Assembly: GCF_947488515.1 (NCBI RefSeq)
Contig: NZ_CANKZF010000003.1
Span: forward strand, 186,001-250,000
DNA length: 64,000 bases
Reading direction: 5' to 3'
Origin: an uncultured Nocardioides sp.
GTDB lineage: Bacteria > Actinomycetota > Actinomycetes > Propionibacteriales > Nocardioidaceae
The stretch's first letter is position 1; each line of letters begins with the position of its first letter. Position numbers and translations under genes: made by a program. Below the pieces are notes generated by a model. The model searched no databases and was not told the DNA's origin. It was given only the letters and a program-made list of their open reading frames with translations. Shown here one piece after another: positions 51,398 through 59,759 of the stretch.

Positions 51398-52249
51398 TCA
51401 CTCGGTGTGCGCCGCGACGGCGCGCAGCCACAGGACCAGCGGGACGAGGGTGACTGCGGCGAGTACGACGAACAACACGACTCCAGCCAGGGTCGCCACG
51501 TCGGAGGCGGGGTCGGCACGGTGCCCGAACCACTGGTCGACCGCAACACCGATCGCCTCGACCTCCCAGAAGACCAGGGCTGCCCCGGTGAGGAAGACGC
51601 CAGAGGGCCGCCGCTGCCAGAGCAGCACGGCCACGATCGCCAGGGCGGGCAGCCAGACCGCGAGGTCCTGGACGTAGATGGGGTTGGTGGTCAGGCCGGT
51701 GCCGTCCAGGAAGCCGGGCGGATCCTCTCCCAGATCAGGCACGACGAACCGCAGCCAGGCCAGCGCGTTGAGCGCGACCACGGTCAGGATGAACGCGGCG
51801 ATGCCGCGTGCGGGCAGTCTGCTCCCAGGCACAAGGAGCGGCTGGGGATCGATCAGGGCGCTGACCAGCGACCACAGGGACAGCCCCAGCAGGGCGACGT
51901 AGGCCAGGAACAGCTCGTTGAACGGTGTGGCGTAGAGCAGCAGGGTGGCGTTGTAGGTGAGGTAGGCGAGCGCGCCGATCAGGGCGGCCCGCCCCCAGAC
52001 CGAGCCCCGGATCGACGTGGCCAGTCCCACCGCCAGCACGGGAAGCGCCAGGGCGAACATGGTGAGCGCCGTGCCGCGCGCGGAGCCGTTCATCACCGGC
52101 GTCCCGTTGAGGATCCCGTCCACGAAGAAGGTGGGAACCGCGGCGACCACCACCACCACGGCCAAGGTGGTGCAGAGGCGTCGGGTTCGGGGGCTCACCC
52201 CCTCGGCGGACCGGACATCGTCACTGACTGTCGTCCGCATTCCCGTCAC
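51398..52249 (-). CDS. Integral membrane protein, unknown function
   Basis: A 283-residue protein with about eight hydrophobic segments (LCTTLAVVVVVAAVPTFFVDGIL, TALTMFALALPVLAVGLA, LIGALAYLTYNATLLLYATPF, DLAVWLPALAIVAVLLW, VVLFVVLAAVTLVPLVLWL). I recognise no family. A GTG start at 52249 would overlap the stop of the upstream gene by 4 bp (GTGA), implying coupling; an ATG at 52240 is the alternative. With the smaller upstream protein it forms a two-gene membrane unit. Confidence 0.75.
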   Translation of the reverse strand: MTGMRTTVSDDVRSAEGVSPRTRRLCTTLAVVVVVAAVPTFFVDGILNGTPVMNGSARGTALTMFALALPVLAVGLATSIRGSVWGRAALIGALAYLTYNATLLLYATPFNELFLAYVALLGLSLWSLVSALIDPQPLLVPGSRLPARGIAAFILTVVALNALAWLRFVVPDLGEDPPGFLDGTGLTTNPIYVQDLAVWLPALAIVAVLLWQRRPSGVFLTGAALVFWEVEAIGVAVDQWFGHRADPASDVATLAGVVLFVVLAAVTLVPLVLWLRAVAAHTE

Positions 52250-52680
52250 GCCCTGCCCGCCGGATCGGTCGACGAGGAGGTGGACTCCTCGATCGTCGAC
52301 GGAGCCGGATCTGTCTGCCGCGCTGGAGTCCACGCGACTGTGAGCGCACCAGTCACGACGTAGATCACCTGCAGGAAGTGGAAACCCCGGATCGACGCGA
52401 CCTCTCCAAGGATCCAGAACACCATGATGGTCCCGGCAACGATGCTGGCGAGCTGCCAGCCGTCGCTGCGTTTCATCACAGCGGCGGCGGCGATCAGCGA
52501 GCTGCCGCCGACGACGGCCATCAGGATCACGCCCGGGAAGTAGTTGCTGCGGAAGTCGGTGTCCCGGACCCAGGAGGCCTGTTCCGGGATCCAGTCCGTC
52601 ATCAGCGCGAGCCCCCCGGCCGTGGCGCTCACGCCGTTGAACAGCAGCAATGCGAGCAGGATCTTGCTCTGGCGGCTCAT
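52246..52680 (-). CDS. Four-helix membrane protein, unknown function
   Basis: A 144-residue protein with four membrane segments (KILLALLLFNGVSATAGGLAL, FPGVILMAVVGGSSLIAAAAVM, LASIVAGTIMVFWILGEV, QVIYVVTGALTVAW) and a Ser/Thr/Pro/Asp-rich cytosolic or external tail of about 25 residues. AGGGAGG lies 4-5 nt before the ATG. Co-transcribed with the next gene; no motif suggests a reaction. Confidence 0.75.
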   Translation of the reverse strand: MSRQSKILLALLLFNGVSATAGGLALMTDWIPEQASWVRDTDFRSNYFPGVILMAVVGGSSLIAAAAVMKRSDGWQLASIVAGTIMVFWILGEVASIRGFHFLQVIYVVTGALTVAWTPARQTDPAPSTIEESTSSSTDPAGRA

Positions 52681-53084
52681 CGCGCCTCCCTAGGTAAGGG
52701 CTCCCCAGATGAGGAATCCCTGCATCACAACCGTCTACGCCAGTCCGCACGCTAGCCGCCGGCCAGCGTCGCAGGTCAGTGCCGAAGGACCCCACGCAGA
52801 CACCCATCGGACTCTGGACCGGGGTTGCCGGTGCGACGAGGGTGAAGGTGACCCGGAGCGCGACGAGAGCTGCACGCCCGCACCAGTGCACGTTCCGGCT
52901 CGGGCCCCTCCGGCAGGTGCCCGTCCATCAGCCTCGCCCATCCGGCGAACCCACCGTGCGCAGCTCGATGCCACCTGCGCGTGCACACTGCGATCACCCT
53001 GGCGTCGGCGAGCCAGCCCACGAGCGCGACGCCCCTGCCACGGCGTTGGTCACGGCGGTGGGGGTCTTTAGCCCCTGCCTCTGA
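52681..53084. other. 400-bp intergenic region, no gene recognised
   Basis: Lies between divergent units. No frame on either strand shows convincing coding character; short frames are low-complexity Arg/Pro/Ala readings. It should hold the promoter of the membrane-protein pair on the minus strand, but no clear -10/-35 pair stands out. Confidence 0.5.
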
Positions 53085-53101
53085 ATACCCCCTGGGGTTT
53101 A
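53085..53101. promoter_or_regulatory. CsoR/CstR-type operator before the sulfur operon
   Basis: ATACCCCCTGGGGTTTA: ACCCC, CT, GGGGT in AT flanks, the operator form bound by CsoR-family repressors, of which CstR senses persulfide. It ends on the -10 box (TAGCTT, 53100-53105), a repressor position, and the genes downstream handle sulfide and sulfane sulfur. No CsoR-family gene is in the window. Confidence 0.7.
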
Positions 53102-53105
53102 GCTT
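53100..53105 (+). promoter_or_regulatory. -10 box of the sulfur operon
   Basis: TAGCTT overlapping the right edge of the CsoR-type palindrome, giving a leader of about 24 nt with AGGAG before the ATG at 53136. Confidence 0.45.
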
Positions 53106-53135
53106 CGGGAGTGGAGCGAAAGACAGGAGCGAGCC

Positions 53136-54425
53136 ATGAGGAACCTGGTCATCCTGGGCTGCGGAACGGCCGGCACCATGATCACCAACAAGCTGCGGCA
53201 TCGTCTTGACCGCGAGGAGTGGAAGATCACGGTCGTCGACCGCGACGACGAGCACCACTACCAACCGGGCTACCTGTTCCTGCCCTTCGGCGGGTACTCC
53301 CGTGACCAGGTGGTCCGGTCGCGGCACGCATTCCTCTGCGACGGAGTTGACTTCGTCACCGGTGCGATCGACAAGGTCGATCCGGAGGAGAACGTCGTAC
53401 TCCTCGAGGGCGGCCGACGGCTGCCCTACGACCAGCTGGTCATCGCCTCCGGCACCACCCCGCGGCCCGACCAGACCCCCGGCATGCTGGGCCCGGAGTG
53501 GCGGCGGAGCATCTTCGACTTCTACACACTCGAGGGCGCCGAGGCGCTCGCCGGCGCGCTCGACCGGTTCGACAGCGGCAGGCTCGTCGTGCACGTCACC
53601 GAGATGCCGATCAAGTGCCCGGTGGCGCCGCTGGAGTTCACCTTCCTCGCCGAGGCCTGGCTGCGCGCGCGCGGGCTCCGCGACCGGGTCGAGCTGGTCT
53701 ACGTCACGCCGCTGGACGGGGCGTTCACCAAGCCGGTGGCCTCTGCACACCTGGGCGGGATGCTCGAGGAGCGCAAGGTGCACGTCGAGACCGACTTCAT
53801 GGTGGAGCGGATCGACCCCGAGCGGAAGGTGATCGTCTCCTACGACGAGCGCGAGGTCCCGTTCGACCTGCTGGTGACGGTCCCGGTGAACATGGGCGCC
53901 GACTTCATCGCCCGCTCGGGGCTCGGCGACGAGCTCAACTACGTGCCCGTCGACAAGCACACCCAGCTCTCGACGGCGTTCGACAACATCTTCGTGATCG
54001 GGGACGCCAGCGACATCCCGGCGTCCAAGGCCGGCTCGGTCGCGCACTTCTCGGTCGAGATCTTCGTCGACAACTTCCTCGCACACATCGAGGGCCGGCC
54101 CATGACCGGTGCCTTCGACGGACACGCCAACTGCTTTGTGGAGTCCGGAGATGAGAAGGCCCTGCTGATCGACTTCAACTACGAGACCGAGCCCTTGACG
54201 GGCAAGTACCCGTACCCCGTCGTCGGCCCGATGGACCTGCTGAAGGAGACCAGGACCAACCATCTCGGGAAGCTCGCCTTCCGTTGGATCTACTGGAACG
54301 TCCTGCTCCCCGGACGTCCCGTCCCGCTCCCGGCCCTGATGTCGATGGCTGGGAAGAACGTGCCCGCAGCCGAAGCAGATGAGAAGGAGGCTCGAGATGC
54401 CCACCACCACGATCGACAGCCATGA
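53136..54425 (+). CDS. SQR-like FAD/NAD(P)-binding flavoprotein
   Basis: A 429-residue pyridine-nucleotide-disulfide-type flavoprotein. The FAD GxGxxG is LVILGCGTAGTMITNKL at the N-terminus; the second FAD block is NIFVIGDASDIPASKAGS. Cys161 in MPIKCPVAPLEF sits where sulfide:quinone oxidoreductases have a catalytic cysteine, and the amphipathic C-terminus (FRWIYWNVLLPGRPVPLPAL) resembles their membrane-binding helices. It probably oxidises sulfide to persulfide or polysulfide at the membrane and passes electrons to quinone. It overlaps the TusE-like gene by 29 bp. Controlled by the CsoR-type operator just upstream. Confidence 0.85.
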   Translation: MRNLVILGCGTAGTMITNKLRHRLDREEWKITVVDRDDEHHYQPGYLFLPFGGYSRDQVVRSRHAFLCDGVDFVTGAIDKVDPEENVVLLEGGRRLPYDQLVIASGTTPRPDQTPGMLGPEWRRSIFDFYTLEGAEALAGALDRFDSGRLVVHVTEMPIKCPVAPLEFTFLAEAWLRARGLRDRVELVYVTPLDGAFTKPVASAHLGGMLEERKVHVETDFMVERIDPERKVIVSYDEREVPFDLLVTVPVNMGADFIARSGLGDELNYVPVDKHTQLSTAFDNIFVIGDASDIPASKAGSVAHFSVEIFVDNFLAHIEGRPMTGAFDGHANCFVESGDEKALLIDFNYETEPLTGKYPYPVVGPMDLLKETRTNHLGKLAFRWIYWNVLLPGRPVPLPALMSMAGKNVPAAEADEKEARDAHHHDRQP

Positions 54426-54711
54426 GTTCCACGTCGACGACGAGGGGTTCATGACCCAGTACGACGAGTGGACCGAGGACCTTGGCAACGTACTCGCCGC
54501 CCAGATCGGCATCGAGATGAGCGACGAGCACTGGAAGGCGATCCGCTTCCTCCGCAACGACTTCCCCGAGCGCGGCGAGACCGCCACGCTGCGCCGTGTC
54601 GCGACGGTCGGGGGCATCCCGACCAAGCAGCTGTTCACGCTCTTCCCCAAGAAGCCGGCCAAGAAGATGGCCTACATCGCCGGGCTGCCCAAGCCCCGCG
54701 GCTGCGTGTGA
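54397..54711 (+). CDS. TusE/DsrC-family sulfur carrier
   Basis: A 104-residue protein with the full TusE/DsrC fold: YDEWTEDLGNVLAAQIGIEM, EHWKAIRFLRNDF, and the C-terminal arm ending LPKPRGCV. Cys103 is the conserved penultimate sulfur-carrying cysteine. The second DsrC cysteine, 11 residues earlier, is Ala92 here, so this is a one-Cys, TusE-type carrier that can hold a persulfide but not form the DsrC trisulfide-cycle disulfide. AAGGAGG lies 6 nt before the ATG. It overlaps the SQR-like gene and is followed 17 bp later by a DsrE2-like gene, a likely exchange partner. Confidence 0.92.
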   Translation: MPTTTIDSHEFHVDDEGFMTQYDEWTEDLGNVLAAQIGIEMSDEHWKAIRFLRNDFPERGETATLRRVATVGGIPTKQLFTLFPKKPAKKMAYIAGLPKPRGCV

Positions 54712-54728
54712 CCGAACAGGAGACAATC

Positions 54729-55238
54729 ATGACCATCACCGAGACCGCCGCGATCATCCCGTCCTTCGACGAGGACGAGAGTGGCCGCAAGCTCGCGATC
54801 ATCTGCTCCAAGGGCAACCTGGACATGGCATACCCCGGCCTCATCCTGGCCAATGCAGCCCTCGGCGAAGGCGTCGAGACGCACCTGTTCTTCACCTTCT
54901 GGGGCTTCGACATGATCAACAAGAAGACCATGGGCGACCTGAAGTTCACGCTGCTCGGCAACACCGCGACGCACATGCCCCAAGGCTTTGGCGGCCTCCC
55001 CGGCATGACCGCGATGGCCACCCACCAGATGAAGAAGTCGATCGAGGAGATCGGCGTACCCGAGGTGCCCGAGTTCCTCCAGCAGATCGTCGACTCCGGT
55101 GGCCACCTGTGGGCCTGCCGGATGTCGGCCGACATGCAGCACCTGGAGGCCGACGACCTCTACGACGAGGTCGAGGCGATCATCAGTGCCTCCGACTTCA
55201 TCGAGAAGACCGACGGAGCCCAACTGCTGTTCATCTGA
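54729..55238 (+). CDS. DsrE/DsrF/DrsH (DsrE2-like) sulfurtransferase
   Basis: A 169-residue DsrE-superfamily protein. The start of the fold is KLAIICSKGNLDMAYPGLILANAA; the GFDMINKKTM and PGMTAMATHQMKK segments are typical of the DsrE2 group; the conserved cysteine is Cys130 in GHLWACRMSADM, with a further Cys26. It should carry or transfer sulfane sulfur between the SQR-like enzyme and the TusE-type carrier or a later acceptor. AGGAG lies 6 nt before the ATG. It ends the operon. Confidence 0.9.
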   Translation: MTITETAAIIPSFDEDESGRKLAIICSKGNLDMAYPGLILANAALGEGVETHLFFTFWGFDMINKKTMGDLKFTLLGNTATHMPQGFGGLPGMTAMATHQMKKSIEEIGVPEVPEFLQQIVDSGGHLWACRMSADMQHLEADDLYDEVEAIISASDFIEKTDGAQLLFI

Positions 55239-55601
55239 GGACCGGCCTGAAGACCGACCGAACAGACCGCCCGCATGCGGACCTCGACAGAACCGGGACC
55301 GTTGGCCCTATGCCTCCCGGAGAGGGAGGGCAAGTCTCGGGAGCGGACATACACCCAGCACCCCCTAACAACGTCTGCTGAGCGGCCCGCGATGCAGAGC
55401 GATTTCGCGAGCGACTCCGGCTGACGACCGTTCGGCCGTCGTGCCAGCGACGCCCTGATCGGAGCGGCAGCAGCGCGGCCGCGCCGGCGGCGGGGCTGTC
55501 CATGAGGCGGGCGAGCTTCCAGCTGCCGCCTGGATGCACCCGGCCATCAGGTTGGTAGCAGTCGGCTGACGGGTCTGCTCGTTCTTCGTTCGACATGCTG
55601 C
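55239..55601. other. 360-bp intergenic region
   Basis: Between convergent genes. It contains the terminator-like hairpin at 55313-55342. A minus-strand frame starting at 55594, 8 bp after the CPBP protease stop, runs through the region, but its product is Arg/Ser-rich and unlike any known protein. Confidence 0.5.
55313..55342 (+). terminator. Hairpin after the sulfur operon
   Basis: CCTCCC, five bases, GGGAGG (55313-55329) is a compact stem; an alternative pairing is TCCCGgAGA with TCTCGGGA (55315-55342). About 75 bp after the DsrE2 stop. Confidence 0.45.
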
Positions 55602-56318
55602 TCACCACAATCCGTAGAAGGGGCCGAAGAAGAAGAACCAGGTGAACCCGATGGTGTCGTCGAAGCCGTGGGCCACGATGGGTGCCCACAGTGTGCGGTA
55701 CCGGTAGCGGAGCACGCAGAACACTGCTCCGGCGAGCGCTGCCGCAACGACCCCGACGACGCCTTGTTCGGTGTGGAGCAGTCCGAACAACAGCGAGGAG
55801 CCGAGCACCGCGGCGACCTGTTGCAGCCGGCCGTGTCCGAGGACGTCGGTGAGCCTGGTCAGGAGGTAGCCACGGAACGCGAGCTCCTCGCAGAAGGCGG
55901 CCAGCACCCAGGAGGCGGTCAGGTACGCGGCCAGGAGCCCCAGGTTGCCTTCGAGGTCGGCGAAGGCGCTGACGTCCTGGCGGGTGCCGCTGAGGTGGTT
56001 GGTCGCCGGGATGAGCACTGCGACGTTGAAGAGGGTCCAACCCACGGCGAAGGCACCCATGTGGGCGACCAGACGCCACGGACGTGACACGCGATGGAAC
56101 CCCAGCGTGCCGGGGCCGCGCCGCCGGACCAGCAGCGACAGGGCGGCGAGCCCGACGATGACCGCGGCCGGGATGGCCCAGTCGGCGAGGACGGCAACCA
56201 CGACGGCAACCACCTCGAGGCCCGCCACCACCTGCCACCGGGCATCGCCGCGCGCGGTCCGATGCTCCGGGGCGGCGGCACCGGGCTGGGCGCCCGCCGT
56301 GTCAGGAGTGGTGGCCAT
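55602..56318 (-). CDS. CPBP-family intramembrane metalloprotease
   Basis: A 238-residue multi-helix membrane protein with the full CPBP (Abi/Rce1) motif set: EELAFRG (ExxxR), FGLLH in helix 3-4, and HGFDD near the end. About six to seven hydrophobic segments are visible. Members cleave or modify membrane substrates in prenyl-protein processing, bacteriocin immunity or stress. AAGGA lies about 8 nt before the ATG. It diverges from a second CPBP gene 255 bp away, a paired arrangement. Confidence 0.88.
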   Translation of the reverse strand: MATTPDTAGAQPGAAAPEHRTARGDARWQVVAGLEVVAVVVAVLADWAIPAAVIVGLAALSLLVRRRGPGTLGFHRVSRPWRLVAHMGAFAVGWTLFNVAVLIPATNHLSGTRQDVSAFADLEGNLGLLAAYLTASWVLAAFCEELAFRGYLLTRLTDVLGHGRLQQVAAVLGSSLLFGLLHTEQGVVGVVAAALAGAVFCVLRYRYRTLWAPIVAHGFDDTIGFTWFFFFGPFYGLW

Positions 56319-56424
56319 GGCGCACGTCCTTCGGGTCGGCGAAGGACGCTCGGCCGGATCGCGGGGACGGCACTGCTTGTCGGCCCGGACCGCACCGCGG
56401 CGAAGCGCTCCGCTGTCACCTTCG

Positions 56425-56430
56425 ACGCTA
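56425..56430 (-). promoter_or_regulatory. Possible -10 box of the CPBP gene
   Basis: Minus-strand TAGCGT, giving a leader of about 100 nt to the ATG at 56318. No good -35 is seen. Confidence 0.35.
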
Positions 56431-56573
56431 CGACCGGCTCGAGCTGAAGGGCAGAGGCGAAAGACCGTCACACCTTCCAGCACTGTCGGCCCAACGGCTC
56501 CCCGGATGGGGGACCTTCCGCCCTGACGACGACGCCCGCGTGGCGGTGGACTGGATGGTGAAGGTGACTCGCG

Positions 56574-57419
56574 ATGACGCACGACCTGACCTCCCACCGC
56601 TCCGGGCACGCTCGGATGCACGGCCCGACCGCTCGGACCGGACGCTGGCTCACAGCTCATCCGGTGCTCGGCTACGTCCTTCTCGCGTACGCGCTGTCGT
56701 GGCCGGCGTGGGTTCTGGCCTACGTCACCGGGTGGTTTCCGCTCGTGGTGCTCGGCGGGTTCGGCCCGGCCGGCGCCGCCGCCGTGATGCTGCGCGTCGC
56801 CGGGGAACCGCTGCGCCCGTGGCTGCGTGGACTCGTGACGTGGCGGGTGGGACTGCGGTTCTACGTGTACGCGCTCGGGCTGCCCGCGATGATCTACGGA
56901 GTCGTGAACCTGGCCTTGCAGGTGCTCGGAGCAGACGTCGACTGGTCCCTCCTGCCCGGCCGGGTGCCCGGCTACCTGTTCGCAATGCTCGTCACGGTGA
57001 CGCTGTTCGGCGGGCTGGAGGAACCCGGGTGGCGCGGCTACGCACTGCCACGCCTGCAAGAGGCCCGTACGCCATTCGCGGCAACCCTGCTCCTGGGACT
57101 CGCCTGGGGCGTGTGGCACGTCCCCCTCTACGGACCGGCCGGCTTCATCGTCCCGCTCGTGCTGGCGTTCTTCTACACGTGGCTGTTCAACCGCACCGGC
57201 AGCGTCCTGCTGTGCGTGCTGCTGCACGGCAGCTTCACCGCGGCCCAGGACCAGCTGCTGTTCACCGCCGACTCGGTGACCGTCGACGCGGTCATCCTCG
57301 GCACCTACGTCGCGGCCGCCGGCACCCTGCTGCTGCTGACCAAGGCCCGCCTCGGAGCCGCTCCCCAGGTGCCCCAGCCGCACGAGCCGCTCGAGGCGCT
57401 CGAGAAGAACCCGTCCTGA
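56574..57419 (+). CDS. CPBP-family intramembrane metalloprotease
   Basis: A 281-residue CPBP protein of a different subgroup from its neighbour: the first motif is GGLEEPGWRGYALP (EExGWRG), the second WGVWHVPLY, the third LLHGSFTA. About seven membrane segments. AAGGTGA precedes the ATG by 7 nt. It is followed after 12 bp by a small membrane-protein gene on the same strand, so these form a unit. Substrate unknown. Confidence 0.88.
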   Translation: MTHDLTSHRSGHARMHGPTARTGRWLTAHPVLGYVLLAYALSWPAWVLAYVTGWFPLVVLGGFGPAGAAAVMLRVAGEPLRPWLRGLVTWRVGLRFYVYALGLPAMIYGVVNLALQVLGADVDWSLLPGRVPGYLFAMLVTVTLFGGLEEPGWRGYALPRLQEARTPFAATLLLGLAWGVWHVPLYGPAGFIVPLVLAFFYTWLFNRTGSVLLCVLLHGSFTAAQDQLLFTADSVTVDAVILGTYVAAAGTLLLLTKARLGAAPQVPQPHEPLEALEKNPS

Positions 57420-57431
57420 GAGGAGAGGGCC

Positions 57432-58052
57432 ATGGAGAAGATCGTGTGGCTCGTACTGGGCGGCGTCGCGTTCGTCGCGGCACTCCGCGCGGACAGCAGC
57501 CCACGGGCCAGGAAGGTCGGCCGCTGGGCCGTTGGTGTCTTGATGATCGTCTTCGGCGCGACCGTGAACGCGATCTACCTGACGGTCGGCACGAACGCAT
57601 ACGCAGAGTTCGCCGACGCATCCCCGTTCGCTTTCGTGCGTGACACCTGGGAGTCGGTGGTCGTCCCGAACCAGGAGTTCTTCATCGCGGTCCTGATCGT
57701 CGCGGAAGCGACGGCCGGCGTGCTCGTCCTGGCCGGGGGCCGGATGACCCAGCTCGGCCTGGCGTCCCTGATGGCGTTCCACGTCGGACAACTCGCCTTC
57801 GGCGGGGTGATGTGGGTCTGGGCGCCGTTCATGCTCCTCACACTCGGCCTGCTGCTGCGCGCCGAACGCCGCGCCCACGAGCCGGCCCGCGCTCCCTCAC
57901 CAGGGCTGGAAGCCGCAGGGCTGGCGCAGGCAGCGCCGCGGGCAGACCTCGGGCAACGGGACGCCCGGGGTGGTGAGGACGGTCAGACTGTGCGAACCGG
58001 TGAGGCGGCGGTCGGGGCCTCCCACCTCAGGTTCCCGCGCGGCGGCGGGTGA
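57432..58052 (+). CDS. Membrane protein, unknown function
   Basis: A 206-residue protein with four membrane segments in its first 150 residues (WLVLGGVAFVAAL, WAVGVLMIVFGATVNAIYLTVG, FFIAVLIVAEATAGVLVLAGG, LASLMAFHVGQLAFGGVMWVWAPFMLLTLGLLL). The last 50 residues are Ala/Gly/Arg-rich and have poor coding character; the functional end may be earlier in related genes. AGGAGAGGG lies before the ATG. Likely co-expressed with the CPBP gene. Confidence 0.72.
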   Translation: MEKIVWLVLGGVAFVAALRADSSPRARKVGRWAVGVLMIVFGATVNAIYLTVGTNAYAEFADASPFAFVRDTWESVVVPNQEFFIAVLIVAEATAGVLVLAGGRMTQLGLASLMAFHVGQLAFGGVMWVWAPFMLLTLGLLLRAERRAHEPARAPSPGLEAAGLAQAAPRADLGQRDARGGEDGQTVRTGEAAVGASHLRFPRGGG

Positions 58053-58137
58053 CGCGGGCCGTGGTATCGAAAGGATGCCGGGCGCACCCGGCGCGCATCC
58101 GGTGCAGCGGGGCGGGTGGCCGACGCTGAACGATGCG

Positions 58138-58177
58138 AAACACCGCCGGACGACCGGAAGGTCGTACGGCGGCGTTT
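58138..58177. terminator. Long bidirectional hairpin between glnA and the CPBP unit
   Basis: AAAC, CCGCCG, ACGACC, loop GGAA, GGTCGT, CGGCGG, GTTT, with single-base mismatches between blocks: 16 paired bases. It lies between convergent genes and, in both directions, ends in a short T-rich tail (GTTTC / GTTTC on the other strand). Confidence 0.8.
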
Positions 58178-58243
58178 CTGCAGGTCAGGGGCGGGCTTCT
58201 TCGGTCATCGGCCGACGTCGGAGACCGCCTGCGTGGCCCGAGA

Positions 58244-59665
58244 TCAGATGTCGTAGTAGAGCTCGAACTCGTGCGGGTGCGGGCGCTGCTGGACCGGGGC
58301 AATCTCCTGGGTCCGCTTGAAGTGGATCCACGTCTCGATCAGGTCGTCGGTGAAGACACCGCCGGCCGTCAGGTAGTCGTGGTCCGCCTCGAGGGCCTCG
58401 AGCACCGCGTCGAGGCTGGTCGGCACCTGGTTGATGTCGGCCATCTCGTCCGGCGGCAGCTCGTAGATGTCCTTGTCGATCGGCGCCGCGGGCTCGGTCT
58501 TGTTCTGGATGCCGTCGAGGCCGGCGAGCATCAGGGCCGAGAAGGCGAGGTAGGGGTTCGCCGACGGGTCGGGGAAGCGGGCCTCGACGCGCTTGGCCTT
58601 CGGGTTGGCGCCCGTGATCGGGATGCGGACCGAGGCGGAGCGGTTGCGCGAGGAGTAGACCAGCGAGATCGGCGCCTCGAACCCTGGCACCAGACGGTGG
58701 TACGAGTTCACGGTGGGGTTGGTGAACGCCAGCAGCGACGGCGCGTGCTCGAGGATGCCGCCGATGTACCAGCGGGCGGTGTCGGACAGGCCGGCGTAAC
58801 CGGTCTCGTCGAAGAACAACGGGTCGCCGTCCTTCCACAGCGACGAGTGGATGTGCATGCCCGAGCCGTTGTCGCCGAAGATGGGCTTGGGCATGAACGT
58901 GACCGACTTGCCCTGGTCCCAGGCGGTGTTCTTGACGAGGTACTTGAACTTCATCACGTCGTCGGCGGCCTTGAGCAGCGTGTCGAAGCGGTAGTTGATC
59001 TCCGCCTGGCCGGCGGTGCCGACCTCGTGGTGGGCACGCTCGACGAGCAGGCCGCACGCCTCGAGGTTCTTGACCATGTCGGCGCGCAGGTCGCTGTAGT
59101 GGTCGTAGGGCTCGACGGGGAAGTAGCCGCCCTTGAGGCGGGTCTTGTAGCCCTTGTTCTGGCCGTCGTCCTGGCCGGAGTTCCACCAGCCCTCGACGGA
59201 GTCGATGTGGTAGTAGCCCTCGTTCACGCCCGTGCTGTATCGGACGTTGTCGAAGATGTAGAACTCCGCCTCGGGGGCGAAGTAGGCGGTGTCCGCGATG
59301 CCCGTCGAGTCGAGGTAGGCCAGCGCCTTGCGCGCGATGTTGCGCGGGTCGCGGCTGTAGGCCTCGCCGGTGATCGGGTCGTGGATGAAGAAGTTGACGT
59401 TGAGCGTCTTGGACTTGCGGAACGGGTCGAGGTACGCCGTGGTCGGGTCCGGGAAGAGCGACATGTCCGACTCGTTGATCGCCTGGAAACCGCGGATCGA
59501 CGAGCCGTCGAAGCCGAGGCCGTCATCGAAGACGCTCTGGTCGAACGACGACGCGGGCACCGTGAAGTGCTGCATGATGCCCGGCAGGTCGCAGAAGCGG
59601 ACGTCGATCATCTCGACGCCCTCGTCCTTGATGAACTTCAGGAGCTCATCGGAGTTGTTGAACAT
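58244..59665 (-). CDS. glnA: Glutamine synthetase type I
   Basis: A 473-residue GSI-beta enzyme; it forms glutamine from glutamate, ammonia and ATP as a dodecamer. Blocks: GLGFDGSSIRGFQ (N-terminal signature), YFAPEAEFYIFD, the ATP-binding KPIFGDNGSGMHIHSSLW, and SRNRSASVRIP. The adenylylation tyrosine is in DKDIYELPPDE, so it is GlnE-regulated. AAGGAGG lies 6 nt before the ATG. Transcription is under a clear GlnR operator (59760-59797). Order with RDD, DUF4191 and lipA is conserved in actinomycetes. Confidence 0.98.
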   Translation of the reverse strand: MFNNSDELLKFIKDEGVEMIDVRFCDLPGIMQHFTVPASSFDQSVFDDGLGFDGSSIRGFQAINESDMSLFPDPTTAYLDPFRKSKTLNVNFFIHDPITGEAYSRDPRNIARKALAYLDSTGIADTAYFAPEAEFYIFDNVRYSTGVNEGYYHIDSVEGWWNSGQDDGQNKGYKTRLKGGYFPVEPYDHYSDLRADMVKNLEACGLLVERAHHEVGTAGQAEINYRFDTLLKAADDVMKFKYLVKNTAWDQGKSVTFMPKPIFGDNGSGMHIHSSLWKDGDPLFFDETGYAGLSDTARWYIGGILEHAPSLLAFTNPTVNSYHRLVPGFEAPISLVYSSRNRSASVRIPITGANPKAKRVEARFPDPSANPYLAFSALMLAGLDGIQNKTEPAAPIDKDIYELPPDEMADINQVPTSLDAVLEALEADHDYLTAGGVFTDDLIETWIHFKRTQEIAPVQQRPHPHEFELYYDI

Positions 59666-59743
59666 TCGGTTCCTCCTTGACGGCGGCGCGCGCACGTCGA
59701 GTTTGCAGCGTTCGGGAGCGGAGCCTCGTTGCACCGTGCCGCC

Positions 59744-59749
59744 ACGCTA
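59744..59749 (-). promoter_or_regulatory. -10 box of glnA
   Basis: Minus-strand TAGCGT, 10 bp downstream of the GlnR box, giving a leader of about 75 nt. Confidence 0.55.
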
Positions 59750-59759
59750 GGTGGGAGCA

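Noticed and set aside
52776..54662. Long minus-strand open frame opposite the SQR-like gene
   Set aside because: High-GC antisense shadow; the plus strand holds well-defined sulfur genes with ribosome-binding sites.
55231..55594. 121-codon minus-strand frame starting 8 bp after the CPBP stop
   Set aside because: No ribosome-binding site, Arg/Ser-rich product without recognisable motif, and it runs antisense into the terminator region and DsrE2 stop.
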